DNA from: Tricholoma matsutake
Taxonomy: Eukaryota; Basidiomycota; Agaricomycetes; Agaricales; Tricholomataceae
Length of the DNA: 64,000 bases
Direction: 5' to 3'
Assembly (NCBI GenBank): GCA_026075535.2
Contig: AP026546.1
Coordinates: 2,728,001-2,792,000, forward strand
Each line of letters begins with the position of its first letter. Within the stretch, counting starts at the first letter, position 1. A model generated the notes under the pieces. That model saw nothing but the letters and a program-made list of their open reading frames with translations, did not search any database and was not told where the DNA came from. Shown here one piece after another: positions 22,441 to 33,640 of the stretch. The translations under genes were made by a program, and so were the position numbers.

Positions 22441-24959
22441 ATGTTCAACTTTTCCAACCAAGTCGGGTTGTTCACTTCTCAGAGTCGGGTTTGGATCGTT
22501 CGTGCAAGGTCTCCTGTCGCCTTTCGACCACTTCCACCAACTTGGCGACACTTTACGAGCCAGTCTCAGCCGTCAACCAGCCGAGGCTCGTTCAACTTAG
22601 TCCGAAGTTGCTCTCCATGGTCCAATGATTTCTCAGGCTCTCCCCGAATGCGGATCGTTCTGCAATCAACTACCTATGCTGTTTGTATTGTAGGGTTGAC
22701 TTGGATTGTCAATTCGCATATATTTGTACGTGTCATAACCATCACAGGGTGGAGAGATTGTCTGTCCTACAACTTACGTTAACATTTCAAGCCAAAAGAT
22801 ACCGCTCAAGAGCGACATGATCAACAATCATGTTATGCATCACAAAGGGAAGTACGACTAGCCATCGACGAGTTGCGCAAAGCATTTCCGGGCATAAACG
22901 CGGTTACTACCCATCCGGATGCCTTGAAGGCTTACGGTTTCTCTGAGAATTCGTATCACCCAGCGTCCCCACATTCAGTAGTGGTAATGTCCTTCTTACT
23001 TCTTAGCGCGCATTTGCCTCGCTCATTATGTCAAGGTTCGACCTAAGACGACTGAGGATGTGGTCAAGATTGTCAACATTTCCCATAAATTCATGCTACC
23101 TATCACTGCTTATAGTGGCGCCACGAGTCTTGAAGGCCACACGTCTGGGGTACCCACCTTCTCATCCTCCCTTGCAACATTTGCTCAAGCCATCTGTGTT
23201 AGTATCCATCTGGTAGCATCTGTTTAGACATGTCTGGCATGGATCAAATTCTCGAAATCAATGGTGGGCAACATTTTAGTCGATTCGATATCTTTCCGGA
23301 CCAAACTGGATATAATCAGAGGCCGATTCCGACCTGACATGCCAATCTGGGGCCCGCTGGGAAGATATCAATCAAGCACTCGAGGATAAAGGGATTCCGC
23401 TGTTCTTTCCCGTAAGATCTACGTTCTGCCTCGCTTTCCGGATAACACACTCGCTTCTTCTGAAAGTTGGATCCAGGACCAGGCGCTGTAAGCCATTCTC
23501 TGGCTAGTACAATGCCTTGGTCTGACATACTCGATGCAAGACAATCGGCGGCATGATCGGCACAGGATGTAGTGGCAGTCAGGCAACTTCAACTTCATGA
23601 AATCTTCAATCTTCTTAATCAGAGCTTTCAATGCAGCAAACGCAGTACGATACGGAACGGCTAGAGCCGAATGGTTTCTCAATATCGTCAGTTCCTGCTT
23701 GGAACGTGTTTGAACGGTATGAATGACTATGCCCCTCAGACGGTCGTCCTTCCCAATGGCGAAGTCATCAAAACGCGCAGGAGGGCAAGAAAATCAGCGG
23801 CCGGTTTTGACATCACCAAAATGTTTATCGGTGCGGAAGGAACATTAGGTATCGTCACAGAAGGTCAGCTAGGAAACCTTTCCTTTCTGAGGCTAATTCT
23901 TTAACACACAGCAACCCTGCGGCTTGCTCCTGTGATCCCCACCAAGGTTGCTATGGCCCAATTTCCTGACGTCGAGCATGCCGTTAGGGCCGTGCAAGAG
24001 ATCCTTAGTACCCCCTATGGTCCACACATCCGTAAGTTACCATGCAAACGTTTCTGATGCTGTAAGGTAATGTCGGACAGAGTGTGTTGAACTACTCGAT
24101 GATAATAGTAAGCGAACGCATATTTCTTCTCCTTAGACGGAAGCTCATAGATGCAACATAGTGATGGGAGCTATCAACAAAGCAGGTCTTGTTGACCATC
24201 CGTACCCCACGAAAGATACTCTCTTTTTCAAGATTCAGGGTGATCCGATAGCAATCAGAAATACATATGAAGCAATTCGGACAAGTGTCATGAAGCATGG
24301 AAGTAACCGATTCGAGTTTGCGGCCACCGATGACGAGGCCCAGGATTTGTGGCAGAACCGGAAATATGCGCTTTCTTCTACCATAGCAGCAAACCCAGGG
24401 ACGCGGTGCTGGACCACGGATGTTTGGTAACACCATCGTCAACCTTCATTGCAACTGTCGCTAGAAAGGTCATTTAATAGTGTACCAGTCTCACGTCTTC
24501 CTCAACTTGTCCTTGAAACCAAGAAGGATCTCGCGGACTCCAACTTGCTGAGCACGATAGGGGGCCACGTAGGCGATGGGAATTTCCATGCTTTAATCCT
24601 GTTCCACAATGATGAAGAGCTGAAATCTGTGAGGGATGCTGTTCGTCGCCTGGTGCATCGCGCAATTGCGCTAGATGGAACATGTACGTACCTCGTGTAG
24701 GACCATAGCCTGTGGCTCACATAACTTTTTAGGCACGGGAGAGCACGGAGTAGGCATAGGGAAGAAGGAGTATCTGGTTGATGAGCTTGGGGAAGGTACA
24801 GTTGAATTGATGCGAATTATTAAACAAGCAGTGGACCCTCTCAATCTCATGAATCCTGGAAAGGTGAGGCCGTACGGAACTGATGTTTCCGAAGTAAGGT
24901 TTAACTTCTTCCACAAGCTGTACCCAGAACGGCGAAAGGCATCCTTTAAATTTGAATAG
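22441..24959 (+). CDS. DLD1: D-lactate dehydrogenase (cytochrome), mitochondrial, intron-rich
   Basis: A flavoprotein that oxidises D-lactate to pyruvate and passes electrons to cytochrome c in mitochondria. About a dozen short GT-AG introns separate exons that read through the whole family. Segments seen: the VAO-type FAD-binding domain ([16 protein letters not shown] then [25 protein letters not shown]), the substrate/cap domain, [15 protein letters not shown] with its metal- or substrate-binding histidines, and the C-terminal [13 protein letters not shown] and [11 protein letters not shown]. The N-terminus from ATG 22441 (MFNFSNQVG) is rich in Arg and Ser, as in a mitochondrial targeting sequence; an in-frame ATG at 22423 is an alternative. 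The exon layout before about 22800 is uncertain. No internal stops were found at the splice joins I checked from about 23200 onward. Its neighbour upstream is a copia LTR. Confidence 0.92.
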
Positions 24960-25650
24960 AAAATTTGCTGGATGAAGGTCAGGCTCAAAGCTTATAGGAT
25001 ATGTCAGCATCGGAATTCTAGGCTCATGTGGGTGCGAAGGTTTTTTCAAGTTTTTTCAAGTTGGGAAAAGAGAGGCTTAGGTACCTATATAGATCTCATA
25101 GCTTGTGGTCCAATACTTCCCAGTATGCAGAGCGAGCGAGGGCCTGACCGTTTTCAAGTTGAAAACCATCAGCCGGCACTTGGTCCGAGTCCTGACTCCA
25201 AGATAGGAAAACGTCCCCATTTGGAGTCAGGACCTGACCAATGGTTACGAGTCCGAGGTACGAGGACTCGTCTTTATATCCCGACGAACATGCCTGATTC
25301 ATTGATTCATTGATTCAAAAAAATGTTTAAGTGCGGTGCCAAATAAGCTTTCTTTTCAAAGTCAGCCCCTACCAATCTTCAAAGTCAGCGGGTTCTTCCG
25401 ACACGTGGATTTTGGATCAAAATGGAAAGTAAGTCTCACGGTTCATTTTGAACATTCAGCTTGATCACACAACCTGTCAAGAGGTGTCAGATCCACTGAT
25501 CATGGCCGTCAGATCCATTCATGACAAAGCACGACTGGTGATTTCCGGGACATGGCATGTGCACGGCATAGACCCTTGCCATCAAATTTGAATCAACTCC
25601 ATTCCAAGTCCAACACTGGTAAGTTTAATATGAAAATTATATACGACAAG
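24960..25650. other. Intergenic stretch with two perfect inverted repeats
   Basis: No coding sequence is recognised. There is a 13-bp perfect inverted repeat (GTCCTGACTCCAA at 25189-25201 and its complement at 25221-25233). A second one has 8-bp arms (ACGAGTCC at 25248-25255, GGACTCGT at 25264-25271). They may belong to a small MITE, but I could not define its ends. Confidence 0.45.
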
Positions 25651-25654
25651 TAAT

Positions 25655-26340
25655 CTAGGAAAACACATCTTTACCATGCATACCTGAAGTGTAATTAAGT
25701 CTGGGTGAGATCAGAAGAGAAATTGGAGGAAATGGTTCAAGAGAAGCAGGCACAAAAGATGTTTGCCTTGATCTTCGTGGAGAATCTCCCTGACCATCAT
25801 GGATAAATGGGAGGTGGTTCAGATGACGTAAATCATACACATCAGTGTATATGACTGTGGACCAACCTTGTTTACTTTCTGGTATCTTTAGCCTATTCTC
25901 CTCCTCGTTGGTTATGGTGATCTTTTCACAGAATTCATTGAGCTCTGAGGCCACATTGCTTTCCCAAGAAGGGTGTCATTCCTGAAGGTGTCGGTGCATG
26001 TTGTACTTCCAATGGATATTTGGACAGAATTTGCATTGGATTGGAACATTTGTGCATGCCTTCTGCTTTGAGATCTTTGAAGTGGGAGAGATCTTGAAAT
26101 CATAAGCACAAGAGCATGTCGAAATAGCCTTGCCAGTTTGAATGCATACTGAACATGCCCCATTGAGACTTGATTGGGCGCAGAATCCACATGGATACTG
26201 CATTGAAACCTGGAGAAAGTGTATTGACATTGACGCATCTGAAGATATGTGTCCAAACCATCAGTCGAGATGAAGGCTTGTTGCAAAAGCCATCTGAGAT
26301 GCCGACCTTGCTGAGCAATCTCGCTTGCATCGCCATTCTC
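25655..26340 (-). pseudogene. Fragment of a transposon-type zinc-finger protein
   Basis: Two overlapping minus-strand frames together read CGFCAQSSLNGAC, then CTNVPIQCKFCPNIHWKYNM and HRHLQEXHP-like residues, then an acidic stretch ending near 25655. The C-X2-C and C-X2-C ... H-X3-H spacing suggests one or two zinc fingers. This arrangement is familiar from repetitive fungal proteins next to transposases. Frameshifts near 25975 and 26230 break it. No specific function can be given. Confidence 0.45.
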
Positions 26341-26369
26341 TTGCTTTGCTTACATTAGTTTCCTTTTTT

Positions 26370-27400
26370 GGGGGGTCCCCCCCCCCCACCCCACCCCACC
26401 CCACCGTGGGAGCCATGGCCACAATCAGTGAATTGGACACCTCTTGCAACCTGTACCAAGGTCCACCACTTCCATCTGCCAGCACCACCACTTCTGTCTA
26501 TAAGCACCTCTACTCCACCTACACCCAGCACCACCACTCCCATGCCCCACTCCCACAGCAGCAAGAACTGGTGCTGGCTGCAAACAAGTCATTTCGGATG
26601 CAACATGAGCCCAAACGATGCAACTGTTGTTTGGGCCCTAAATATGTTTTTTGTTTTTGTTTTTTTGCTTGTGTTTATCAACTAACTAAATGTTTTTCTT
26701 CATTTTTTGGGATCTAAACTACTAGTGATGACAGACCCAGACACGAGATGCACCATGACCCCAGATGCCAGACTAACCCCCTCCTCCCCATCCAAATGGG
26801 GTGTGAGGCTGTTGACACAGGCTAGGAGGGTGCAGAGGGATGCCGGGAGACCCCAGAAGGGGATACCCGCCTGGTAAGCACCCAGCAACCCCCATACATG
26901 CGCCATGTCACACTGACCCCTCAAACCCCCTCAAAGAGAGTTCCATGACAATGCCGAACACCACCCATCCCCACCACTGCAAGCACCTGCTTGCAGGTTG
27001 GGTAGGGCGAGTGGATGATGGTAGGCACCAATGATGATGAGGAACGAGCACCAGGGCCCCACCACAATGATGAACAACCCCAGGACCCCACCACAATGAT
27101 GAGGCAACAACCCCAGGATGCCCAATGATGACCCCGGCACTGGCATTGGCACCAACACACCAAACAATGCCCTGCAGGCCCCAGCACTACCCACCCAAGG
27201 CACTGGGTTCTGAACAACACACCACCTGTTTCCAGGCCCATGAGCAACTGCTCGTGGGGTGGATCATGGGTGGCATACTGGCTACAAGGGGAATGACAAA
27301 CAGAGCCAAGACAACACTCACTGCACCTGCAAGCACGACCACAGCAGCATCCCGACCCACCACCATAAATTCAGATACCTATAATCTGTACACATCCTCT
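26370..27400. repeat. C-rich repeat related to the interior of the 18.9-20.4 kb TIR element
   Basis: It starts with a run of C and CCACC units near 26380. It shares several features with 18928-20449: paired GCCCAAACG and GTTTGGGCCC arms near 26610-26640 followed by a T-rich intron-like tract, and the phrase CATGAGCAACTGCTC near 27240. No terminal repeats or duplication could be fixed, so it is probably a truncated family member. The open frames here are composition artefacts. Confidence 0.45.
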
Positions 27401-27458
27401 TCCTCTGATCTTTCTTTGGTACGAAGAATATTGGTGATGTCTGCAGCAATTTTGAAGG

Positions 27459-27880
27459 TCATATGTATCCTTTGCGCAATTGCTCCTTCAGGAACACATC
27501 CACTTCTTCTTGTTCCATTGGAGATAACAGATATACCTTCGACTTCTTCAGCAAAAACCCTGGCTTCATCTCAATTGCATGATCCCATGGCTTCTGCAAC
27601 TGCATTTGCTCAGACTCCTTCTTCTGAAACACTGACAGATATTCATGATACACTTTTGGCACCCACTCCTCCACTGGCTTCTCCACATTCACAATATTCT
27701 TGTCCCATGACTGTCCTCCACCAATTGCTCTAAAGGTTTGCTTCTGCTCTTCTTTCTCAATCATGATTGGCACTTCCCCATTTGGCATTTCCTCATCCTC
27801 CACTTCCTCCATCATAACAGAATACTTCCTTGGACATTCTTTCTCTCTCTTTTTCCTTTTCTGCCTGGCATCAGCTTACA
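27459..27880 (-). pseudogene. Ty3/gypsy pol fragment: junction of protease and reverse transcriptase
   Basis: The minus-strand frame reads VPKVYHEYLSVFQKKES, KPWDHAIEMKPGF and LSPMEQEEVDVFLKEQLRKG. This is the conserved entry to the RT domain of chromodomain gypsy elements. The palm and its active site are missing because the fragment stops at 27459. It is distinct from the fragment at 28359-28803, which belongs to a different gypsy lineage. Confidence 0.7.
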
Positions 27881-28358
27881 AAAGAAAAGGTAGATTACAT
27901 ATATACAAGTACTTCTGGCTTGTGCTGAAAGGATGAGTAATCAGATGTGGCGCAGTGAAACAATGATGTATGCACAAGTAAGAGAAGGTGCACTGATATG
28001 GGAAGTTGTGTTCTTCTGTTAGGGTGACACCCACTATCTGCTAGCTAAGACCATGCAGGTTCTCTCTACAAGAAGGGGGCAGGATCCACGCATGTGATGG
28101 GGGAATTGATGGTTTTGATGTGAGGGGTTATTTATAGATGAGTTTGTTGAGATAGGCCATTCACACCACAAGTGTAGGTGGAATACCTAAGAGAACACAA
28201 CTAGGGTCCCCTAGGTGTATATTTAGGGTTTATATACTATGTTACATATATTGTACATTGTTGGTACAGATGCATGTGTACATGCACATACATCTTGATG
28301 CGTGCAAAATAAAATTCTCATGCTATCAAAGTGTAGCATCATTTGGCATCATTTGGCA
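27881..28358. other. No gene recognised
   Basis: An A+T-rich interval with a TATA-like stretch on the minus strand (GTATATAAACCC, near 28230) and short TCATTTGGCA tandem units near 28340. It may be an LTR remnant, but no second copy is present in the window. Confidence 0.3.
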
Positions 28359-28803
28359 TCATTGGGTGTAATTCGACATAGTAAAATAAAAATGTAAATT
28401 TATTAGGTAATGGGGCAGTTTCCTAACAGTTATCTTGTTGAGTTTTTGGTAGTCATTCACCCATTGTGGAAGCACTGTGGGGTCTGCCTTGGGGATGATG
28501 AATGATGGCAAAGCGTAAGGTGAACATGAAGGCCTTATCTGCCCTGCTTTTGAGTGCTGCTCAATCAATGTCTTCCAACCATCCCAGTACTTTTGGGGGC
28601 AGGAGTATGCCTGGCCTACTGAGATTGGGGTGCCTGGTTGAATTTCAATGTGATGGTAGACATCGGTAGGCAGCTCTGTAGTGTGTGGGATGTCTGTCAG
28701 GAAATGGTGCTTGTTTGTTTCCAGATGAGGTTCTCATCACACATCACACACTTGTTTGTTCTTCCTTTGTTTGTTTCCTTCTTTTGTTTCTAGGCTTCTT
28801 CCC
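28359..28803 (-). pseudogene. Ty3/gypsy reverse transcriptase fragment, target of the 28.8-32.8 kb element
   Basis: On the minus strand: FLTDIPHTTELPTDVYHHIE, then SKAGQIRPSCSPYALPSF and QWVNDYQKLNKITV, the fingers region of gypsy RT. The sequence to its right was displaced by the LTR element at 28804-32806, whose TTCCC duplication lies at 28799-28803. The upstream pol and gag of the same element probably lie at 32812-36004. The catalytic palm is missing. Confidence 0.7.
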
Positions 28804-29559
28804 TGTTAAGACTATAGGTCTTTAACTCAGCCTTGGCTTCGTATATCGCAGTTGGAGGCTTTCCAACTATATCGGTATCACACTAGGAGGCTTTCCTAGT
28901 GTATCGGGCTTCTGGCCTTTGCTTGGGTACTTCCTCAAGTCGTTACGGCTATCTGTACTCAGAGGCTTTCTGAGTAGACCGTCGGTTTGTGTATCACAGT
29001 TGGAGGCTTTCCAACTGTCGAGTTCGAGTTATCACAGCTAGGGGCTTCCTAAGCTGTCAAGTGTTCTGGTTGAGTCTAAGACCATTGATTGAATCAGGTC
29101 AAGCTGAGGAATACAGGCAGTATTACTACAGCTTATATACAGTTCAAAGATATCTATTGTCCAATCGGAATGCAGGATCATTATCAAGTATAAATAGAAA
29201 GAACAATAGAAATGACAGGCCTCATGCCTTGCATGAGGTGTCCGATGTTACGGAGTGCTGCAGCACAGCATGTCAGGGATCAATAAGAGAATAGCCTCAT
29301 GCCTAGCATGAGGTGTCCGATGTTATGAATCTGATGTCAAGGATCCGATGTCGATCGTGAGCATCCGACGTCATGGACCTCATGTCAAAGGGCTGTCATA
29401 TCACAGCATGCGTGGGAGTGGGTTCAGGTGCATGGAGTCACCATGCATCAAAGCGTCTCCCATCAGAAGTGAGTTGAGTCGAATGAGAAAAATTAAAGTA
29501 CCCGGTCTTGCTGGCGTATGTCTGGTCGTTGTGGGTTACGATAACAGAAAATCATAACA
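28804..29559 (-). repeat. Left LTR of the gypsy deletion derivative, with a hairpin array
   Basis: A 756-bp LTR. Positions 28850-29057 hold five hairpins with different stems but the shared loop GGCTT. Further stems such as CCTCATGC-CTA-GCATGAGG occur near 29220 and 29295. It has about 75 bp not found in the right LTR, around a second copy of that stem. Confidence 0.9.
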
Positions 29560-29619
29560 TCACCCTCTCTCTATCTTCAAAGTCACTGACTTCAATCAAA
29601 ATCTCTTCCTCCTCTCTAG

Positions 29620-29983
29620 TCAGGAGGTGGGGTGGGGTCGTGGGGTTTGAGGGAATCGGTTGGAGCACAGCAGTGTTCCCAACTCTCCATGTTCTCCAAG
29701 CAGGAGCCTCTTCGCCAGGCTATATCCGCTCTCGTTATCATAGTGGGTATTCCACTGCAGGTCTCTCCACAGGGGCACACTTACCCCTGATAGTGGTCTT
29801 CTGCCGGGGGTGAGTCCTTCTCGATCGATGTAGAAGTCCTCTGGGAAGTAGTCCTCCTCGTCTAATTCTCCCTCGAAGCACCACTCTTTGTACTGTGCCC
29901 TCACCCAATTGTAATCCGCTTTTGTGCTTCTCCAGGCAAAGAGACAGCATTTTGGACAGGTCAAGGTCATCCTTCTTATCCAA
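29620..29983 (-). CDS. Open frame downstream of the chromodomain, function unknown
   Basis: A 116-codon minus-strand frame between the chromodomain gene and the LTR: MTLTCPKCCLFAWRSTKADY, with an acidic middle (GELDEEDYFPEDFYIDREGL). It has a C-X2-CC group near its start. It could be a third ORF of the gypsy family or simply untranslated 3' sequence. I recognise no domain. Confidence 0.3.
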
Positions 29984-30183
29984 TCATCCCTTGTAATCCA
30001 GAAGAGAATCCCATGCAGGCATATCCATGCGGGTCTGCCAGGGAGTATGTTTGTCAGTGGTCGTTGGTTGACGACTGTTTGCCCAGTCCTTGCTGGGGTT
30101 CATGGTAGGTGTAGTGTCAATGGGATGGTGAGCATTCTGTGGTTTCTTTTGTTGGTTCGGTGGGTGTTTTGGTCCTGGGGGTT

Positions 30184-30993
30184 CTACAGCTGTCGTCGCT
30201 GTTTATATGCCCCTAGGATTGTCTTGGCATGTTTCAGGTTTCCCTCAGGCTCCCATGAGTTCTCCGAGGTTGGGTATCCGACCCACTTCACTAAGAAGTG
30301 CATGGTCCTTCCTTTCTTCTTATGTCCGATGATCACTTCCACTTCATAATCCAATTCACCTTCTATCAGATTGGGTGGCAGTTCTGGGAAGTTTGGTCCA
30401 TGTGTCTCGGTTTCTTTATATGGGGAAAGGAGCACTGCGTGGAACACCGGGTGTATCTTCCACTGTTCTGGCAGCTTCAGTCGGTAGGAGAGTGGGCTCA
30501 GGACCTTCTCAATAGAGAACAGTCCTTCTCTTTTCAGTGCGAGCTTCTTTGTTTGGTGCATCGTTCTGAGGTTCTTTGCTTCTAGCCACACTCTGTCTCC
30601 TTCTTTGAACGGGGTGAAGTGCCTTGTCGGTCTTTCTGCCATCATTTGTCTGGCCAACTCGTGAGTTGCCTTCGCTTCATCTTGGGCCCATTGCAGTGCA
30701 ACTATTCGTTTTTCTATGGCCGGTATGTTCATCTTCAGGTAGGGGAGTGGGATCGCCTTGGGCTCATAGCCCATCATGAGGTAGAACAGGGAGTTCTTCT
30801 GTATGGAGTGTGTCCTCTGGTTGTGTGTGTGCATCAAAGTGTCTCCCATCGGAAGTGAGTCGAGTAGGGCTTTGGTTTCGATGGCTTTCCCTCTGCCTGC
30901 TCCTAGCACTTTGACATCTAAATGCATAGATTGATTCTTCAAAGTGGCTAGTAGTACAGAGCAGACAGAGAGTTCGGTGGTACCTGGCATCAA
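30184..30993 (-). pseudogene. Fused protease start, integrase C-terminus and chromodomain
   Basis: A 269-codon open frame. The first part, HLDVKVLGAGRGKAIETKAL then LDS, is the front of a gypsy aspartic protease, cut after the catalytic D-S. It is joined to integrase sequence (NSLFYLMMGYEPKAIPLPYL), the GDRVWLEAKNL motif and PVFHAVLLSPYKE. It ends with a chromodomain (FLVKWVGYPTSENSWEPE). The catalytic integrase and RT parts are absent. The frame is open across the junction, so a hybrid protein could be made. Confidence 0.85.
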
Positions 30994-31007
30994 GGCAGGC
31001 CACCTCT

Positions 31008-31800
31008 TTAAAAATCCTTGTCCTCAATTGCGGCGAGAGCTCCTTTCTTTTCTTCTTTGTCGAGTTCTCCTATGATCGCTCGGATCTTCAAGTAGGCTTC
31101 CTTGCCTTTATTCTTTGGGGGTGGCTGGTCCTCAGTCCTCTTTTCCCCTTTCTTGTGTTCGGTTTCTCTGTGTCCGGGCTGGTGGCACACAAAGCACAAC
31201 CCTTTCTTCATGTGTTCGATCCTCTCCTGATAGGAGAGTTGGTTGATCTCGAGTGGGGTCTCTTTTGCTTTAGAGCTTGGTAGCTTCCTCATCAAAGCCT
31301 CCTGCAGCCTCCCTGTTATGGCTTTTGCTCTCCTCCACTGTCCATTGTACTTGGAGGCAGTGTTGATCATTCCTTCCAAGGTCATTGGGATCGTTTCCAT
31401 ATTGAAAACTCTTTCAAGGAGCTTGGGGTTCAGCCCATCCATGAAGAGTTCGATGAGGGCGGTGTCATCGTTGATTCCCGCCTTCTCTTGCAGGATTCGG
31501 AACTGTGCTATGTAGTCCTCCAGGTCCTGTCCCTGCTTCAATGTTTTCATTTCTGTCCTGGCTCTGCCAGCTTTGTCGATCGGCGTGAACACTGTCTTGA
31601 GCATTGCTTCAAAGGTAGACCAGGTTCCTAGGTCTTCCCTCTCTGCCCAAGTCTGTGCCCAGGGTGCAGCAGTTCCTCCATTCATGAAGGACAATGCAAA
31701 GATGATCTTCTTCTCGTCGGTTTACTCTCAAATAGAGTTTCACTTCTTGTAAGAACTTCGCAGTTCTAGTTCGGTCCCCTGTAAGTCAGAGGGGGTTCAT
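31008..31800 (-). pseudogene. gag of the gypsy deletion derivative
   Basis: The minus-strand frame from about 31694 to TAA 31008 has the retrotransposon gag domain (TWAEREDLGTWSTFEAMLKT; MKTLKQGQDLEDYIAQFRIL) and a knuckle-like CFVCHQPGHRETEH in which the last Cys is His. Upstream the homology continues in another frame (RTAKFLQEVKLYLRVN), showing a one-base shift near 31717. The N-terminus is poorly preserved. Confidence 0.82.
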
Positions 31801-32125
31801 ATTCTGATCTCCTTGGTCGATGTGGTGGGTTCGGTAGACATGTTGGCGTTGTCGTTGGATAGGGAGAATGGATCTTGTTCTGGGGTTTCTTCTTTATTGA
31901 AGGATCTAAAATCCTCTTCGTCGAGGTATCAGGGTTCTTCGTCACTGGTTCTCCTTGAGAACCACTTCTGTGCTGGTTCCGAGTATCGTACTAGTCAACC
32001 CTGGTATCTATACCACGGGGTTCTTCCTGATGATGATGCTCCAGTTGGAGGTCTGTCTGGGCTTTGTCTGAAAGACGTTGTGTCTGCACCTAGGTAGGTG
32101 GACTTCGTAGATCAGCTTGACCTTT

Positions 32126-32806
32126 TGTTAAGACTATAGGTCTTTAACTCAGCCTTGGCTTCGTATATCGCAGTTGGAGGCTTTCCAACTATATCGGTAT
32201 CACACTAGCAGGCTTTCCTAGTGTATCGGGCTTCTGGCCTTTGCTTGGGTACTTCCTCAAGTCGTTACGGCTATCTGAACTCAGAGGCTTTCTGAGTAGA
32301 CCGTCGGTTCGTGTATCACAGTTGGAGGCTTTCCAACTGTCGAGTTCGAGTTATCACAGCTAGGGGCTTCCTAAGCTGTCGAGTGTTCTGGTTGAGTCTA
32401 AGACCATTGATTGAATTAGGTCAAGCTGAGGAATACAGGCAGTATTACTACAGCTTATATATGGTTCAAAGATATCTATTGTCCAATCGGAATGCAGGAT
32501 CATTATCAAGTATAAATAGAAAGAACAATAGAAATGACAGGCCTCATGCCTAGCATGAGGTGTCCAATGTTACGAATCCGATGTCAAGGATCCGATGTCG
32601 ATCGTGAGCATCCGACATCACGGACCTCATGTCAAAGGGCTGTCATATCACAGCATGTGTGGGAGTGGGTTTGGGTGCATGGAGTCACCATGCGTCAAAG
32701 CGTCTCCCGTCGGAAGTGAGTTGAGTTGAATGAGAAAAATTAAAGTACCCGGTCTTGCCGGCGTACATCTGGTTGTCGTGGGTTACGATAACAGAAAATC
32801 GTAACA
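32126..32806 (-). repeat. Right LTR of the gypsy deletion derivative
   Basis: A 681-bp copy of 28804-29559. The five-hairpin array is at 32172-32379; two stems carry single mismatches relative to the left LTR. Confidence 0.9.
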
Positions 32807-32951
32807 TTCCCCTTCCCTCACTGTTGGCTTCCTGGCTTCTTCCACCATCGCAGATTCTGACATGGCGATCCACCTATAAATTTTGTGAATAACATATATA
32901 TATATATATGATGGCCTCGGAAAACATATGTTGGGTACCCTTTGTATGGAT

Positions 32952-33090
32952 TGGTTACCCTAGGTAATGATCTGATCCTTTATCTAGCCATTACTTTCAG
33001 CCAACGGTGAGAATGTGTTGGTTGCCCTAGGTAATGATCTGATCCAAAGTTTACCTAGCCGTTACTTTCAACCAACTGTGAGAATGTGGG
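32952..33090. repeat. Tandem duplication of about 70 bp
   Basis: Two adjacent copies of a unit beginning GGTTACCCTAGGTAATGATC or GGTTGCCCTAGGTAATGATC and ending GTGAGAATGTG, with about 10 differences. A short (AT)n run lies just before it at 32891-32910. Confidence 0.75.
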
Positions 33091-33223
33091 TGATCCTGGT
33101 TCTCCTCATTCCCCTTGTTACTGAGCACTACTCTCCCTTCCAGCTTTTCTCCCTTGGACCTTTCTGACCTGCTAAGCATCATTCCAAATAGGATCTCACA
33201 TCCTTCACCGCCGCTGTCCAATT

Positions 33224-33640
33224 TCAATTCTCAGCAGCCCTCCACCACTTCAAGCCAATCAAGACAGTGACAATCCCGTTTGGACCTCCCTTTTGGAGGC
33301 TTGGTAGCGGGCGGGATTCATGTGGCCCAATCAAAAGTGGTAGGCTTCCACTTTGCATTGCCTGCCTCCATTTCAGCTGCAAGGCATTCCACCATGTAAT
33401 CCACTGGCTTGCGAATGTGGGCAACACATTGAGGTCGGGGATTGTGTTGAATTTATGGGTATGTAACCAATGGCTGAGCTCACCAGGGCGCAGTTTCGCT
33501 TTGGATAAATGAGCCTTTGGTGGGGTGAGCTTCTCTCCACATTTATCAGAAGGAAACTTACTGATGACACATCGTAGTAGCCGATGTCTTTCTCAAGCTG
33601 CAACCAAATCTCTACGCATGCCTGCCATATTGGATCAGTG
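33224..33640 (-). pseudogene. Fragment of a repetitive transposon-associated gene (WWNALQLKWRQ type)
   Basis: On the minus strand two frames read ITWWNALQLKWRQAMQSG, then GGPNGIVTVLIGLKWWRAAE. This tryptophan-rich block is known to me from repetitive basidiomycete ORFs next to transposons, but I cannot name its role. It interrupts gypsy pol, so it is probably part of another insertion whose ends I could not find. Confidence 0.4.

Larger units (their letters stand above)
28799..32811 (-). mobile_element. Ty3/gypsy deletion derivative with both LTRs; TTCCC target duplication
   Basis: The LTRs at 28804-29559 and 32126-32806 (TGTTAAGACT to ATAACA or GTAACA) are flanked by TTCCC at 28799-28803 and 32807-32811. 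The interior keeps gag and the integrase C-terminus with chromodomain on the minus strand. Most of protease, all of RT and RNase H, and the integrase core are gone. The gap is clean, going directly from the protease segment ETKALLDS to integrase tail sequence. Such a copy can move only if another element supplies enzymes. It inserted into an older gypsy RT gene. Confidence 0.92.

Noticed and set aside
22423..22782. Single 119-codon ORF as a separate gene
   Set aside because: It is the first exon(s) of D-lactate dehydrogenase read through introns.
26921..27250. Hydrophobic minus-strand ORFs resembling membrane proteins
   Set aside because: Composition effect of a CCACC/GGTGG-rich repeat, with several overlapping frames equally open.
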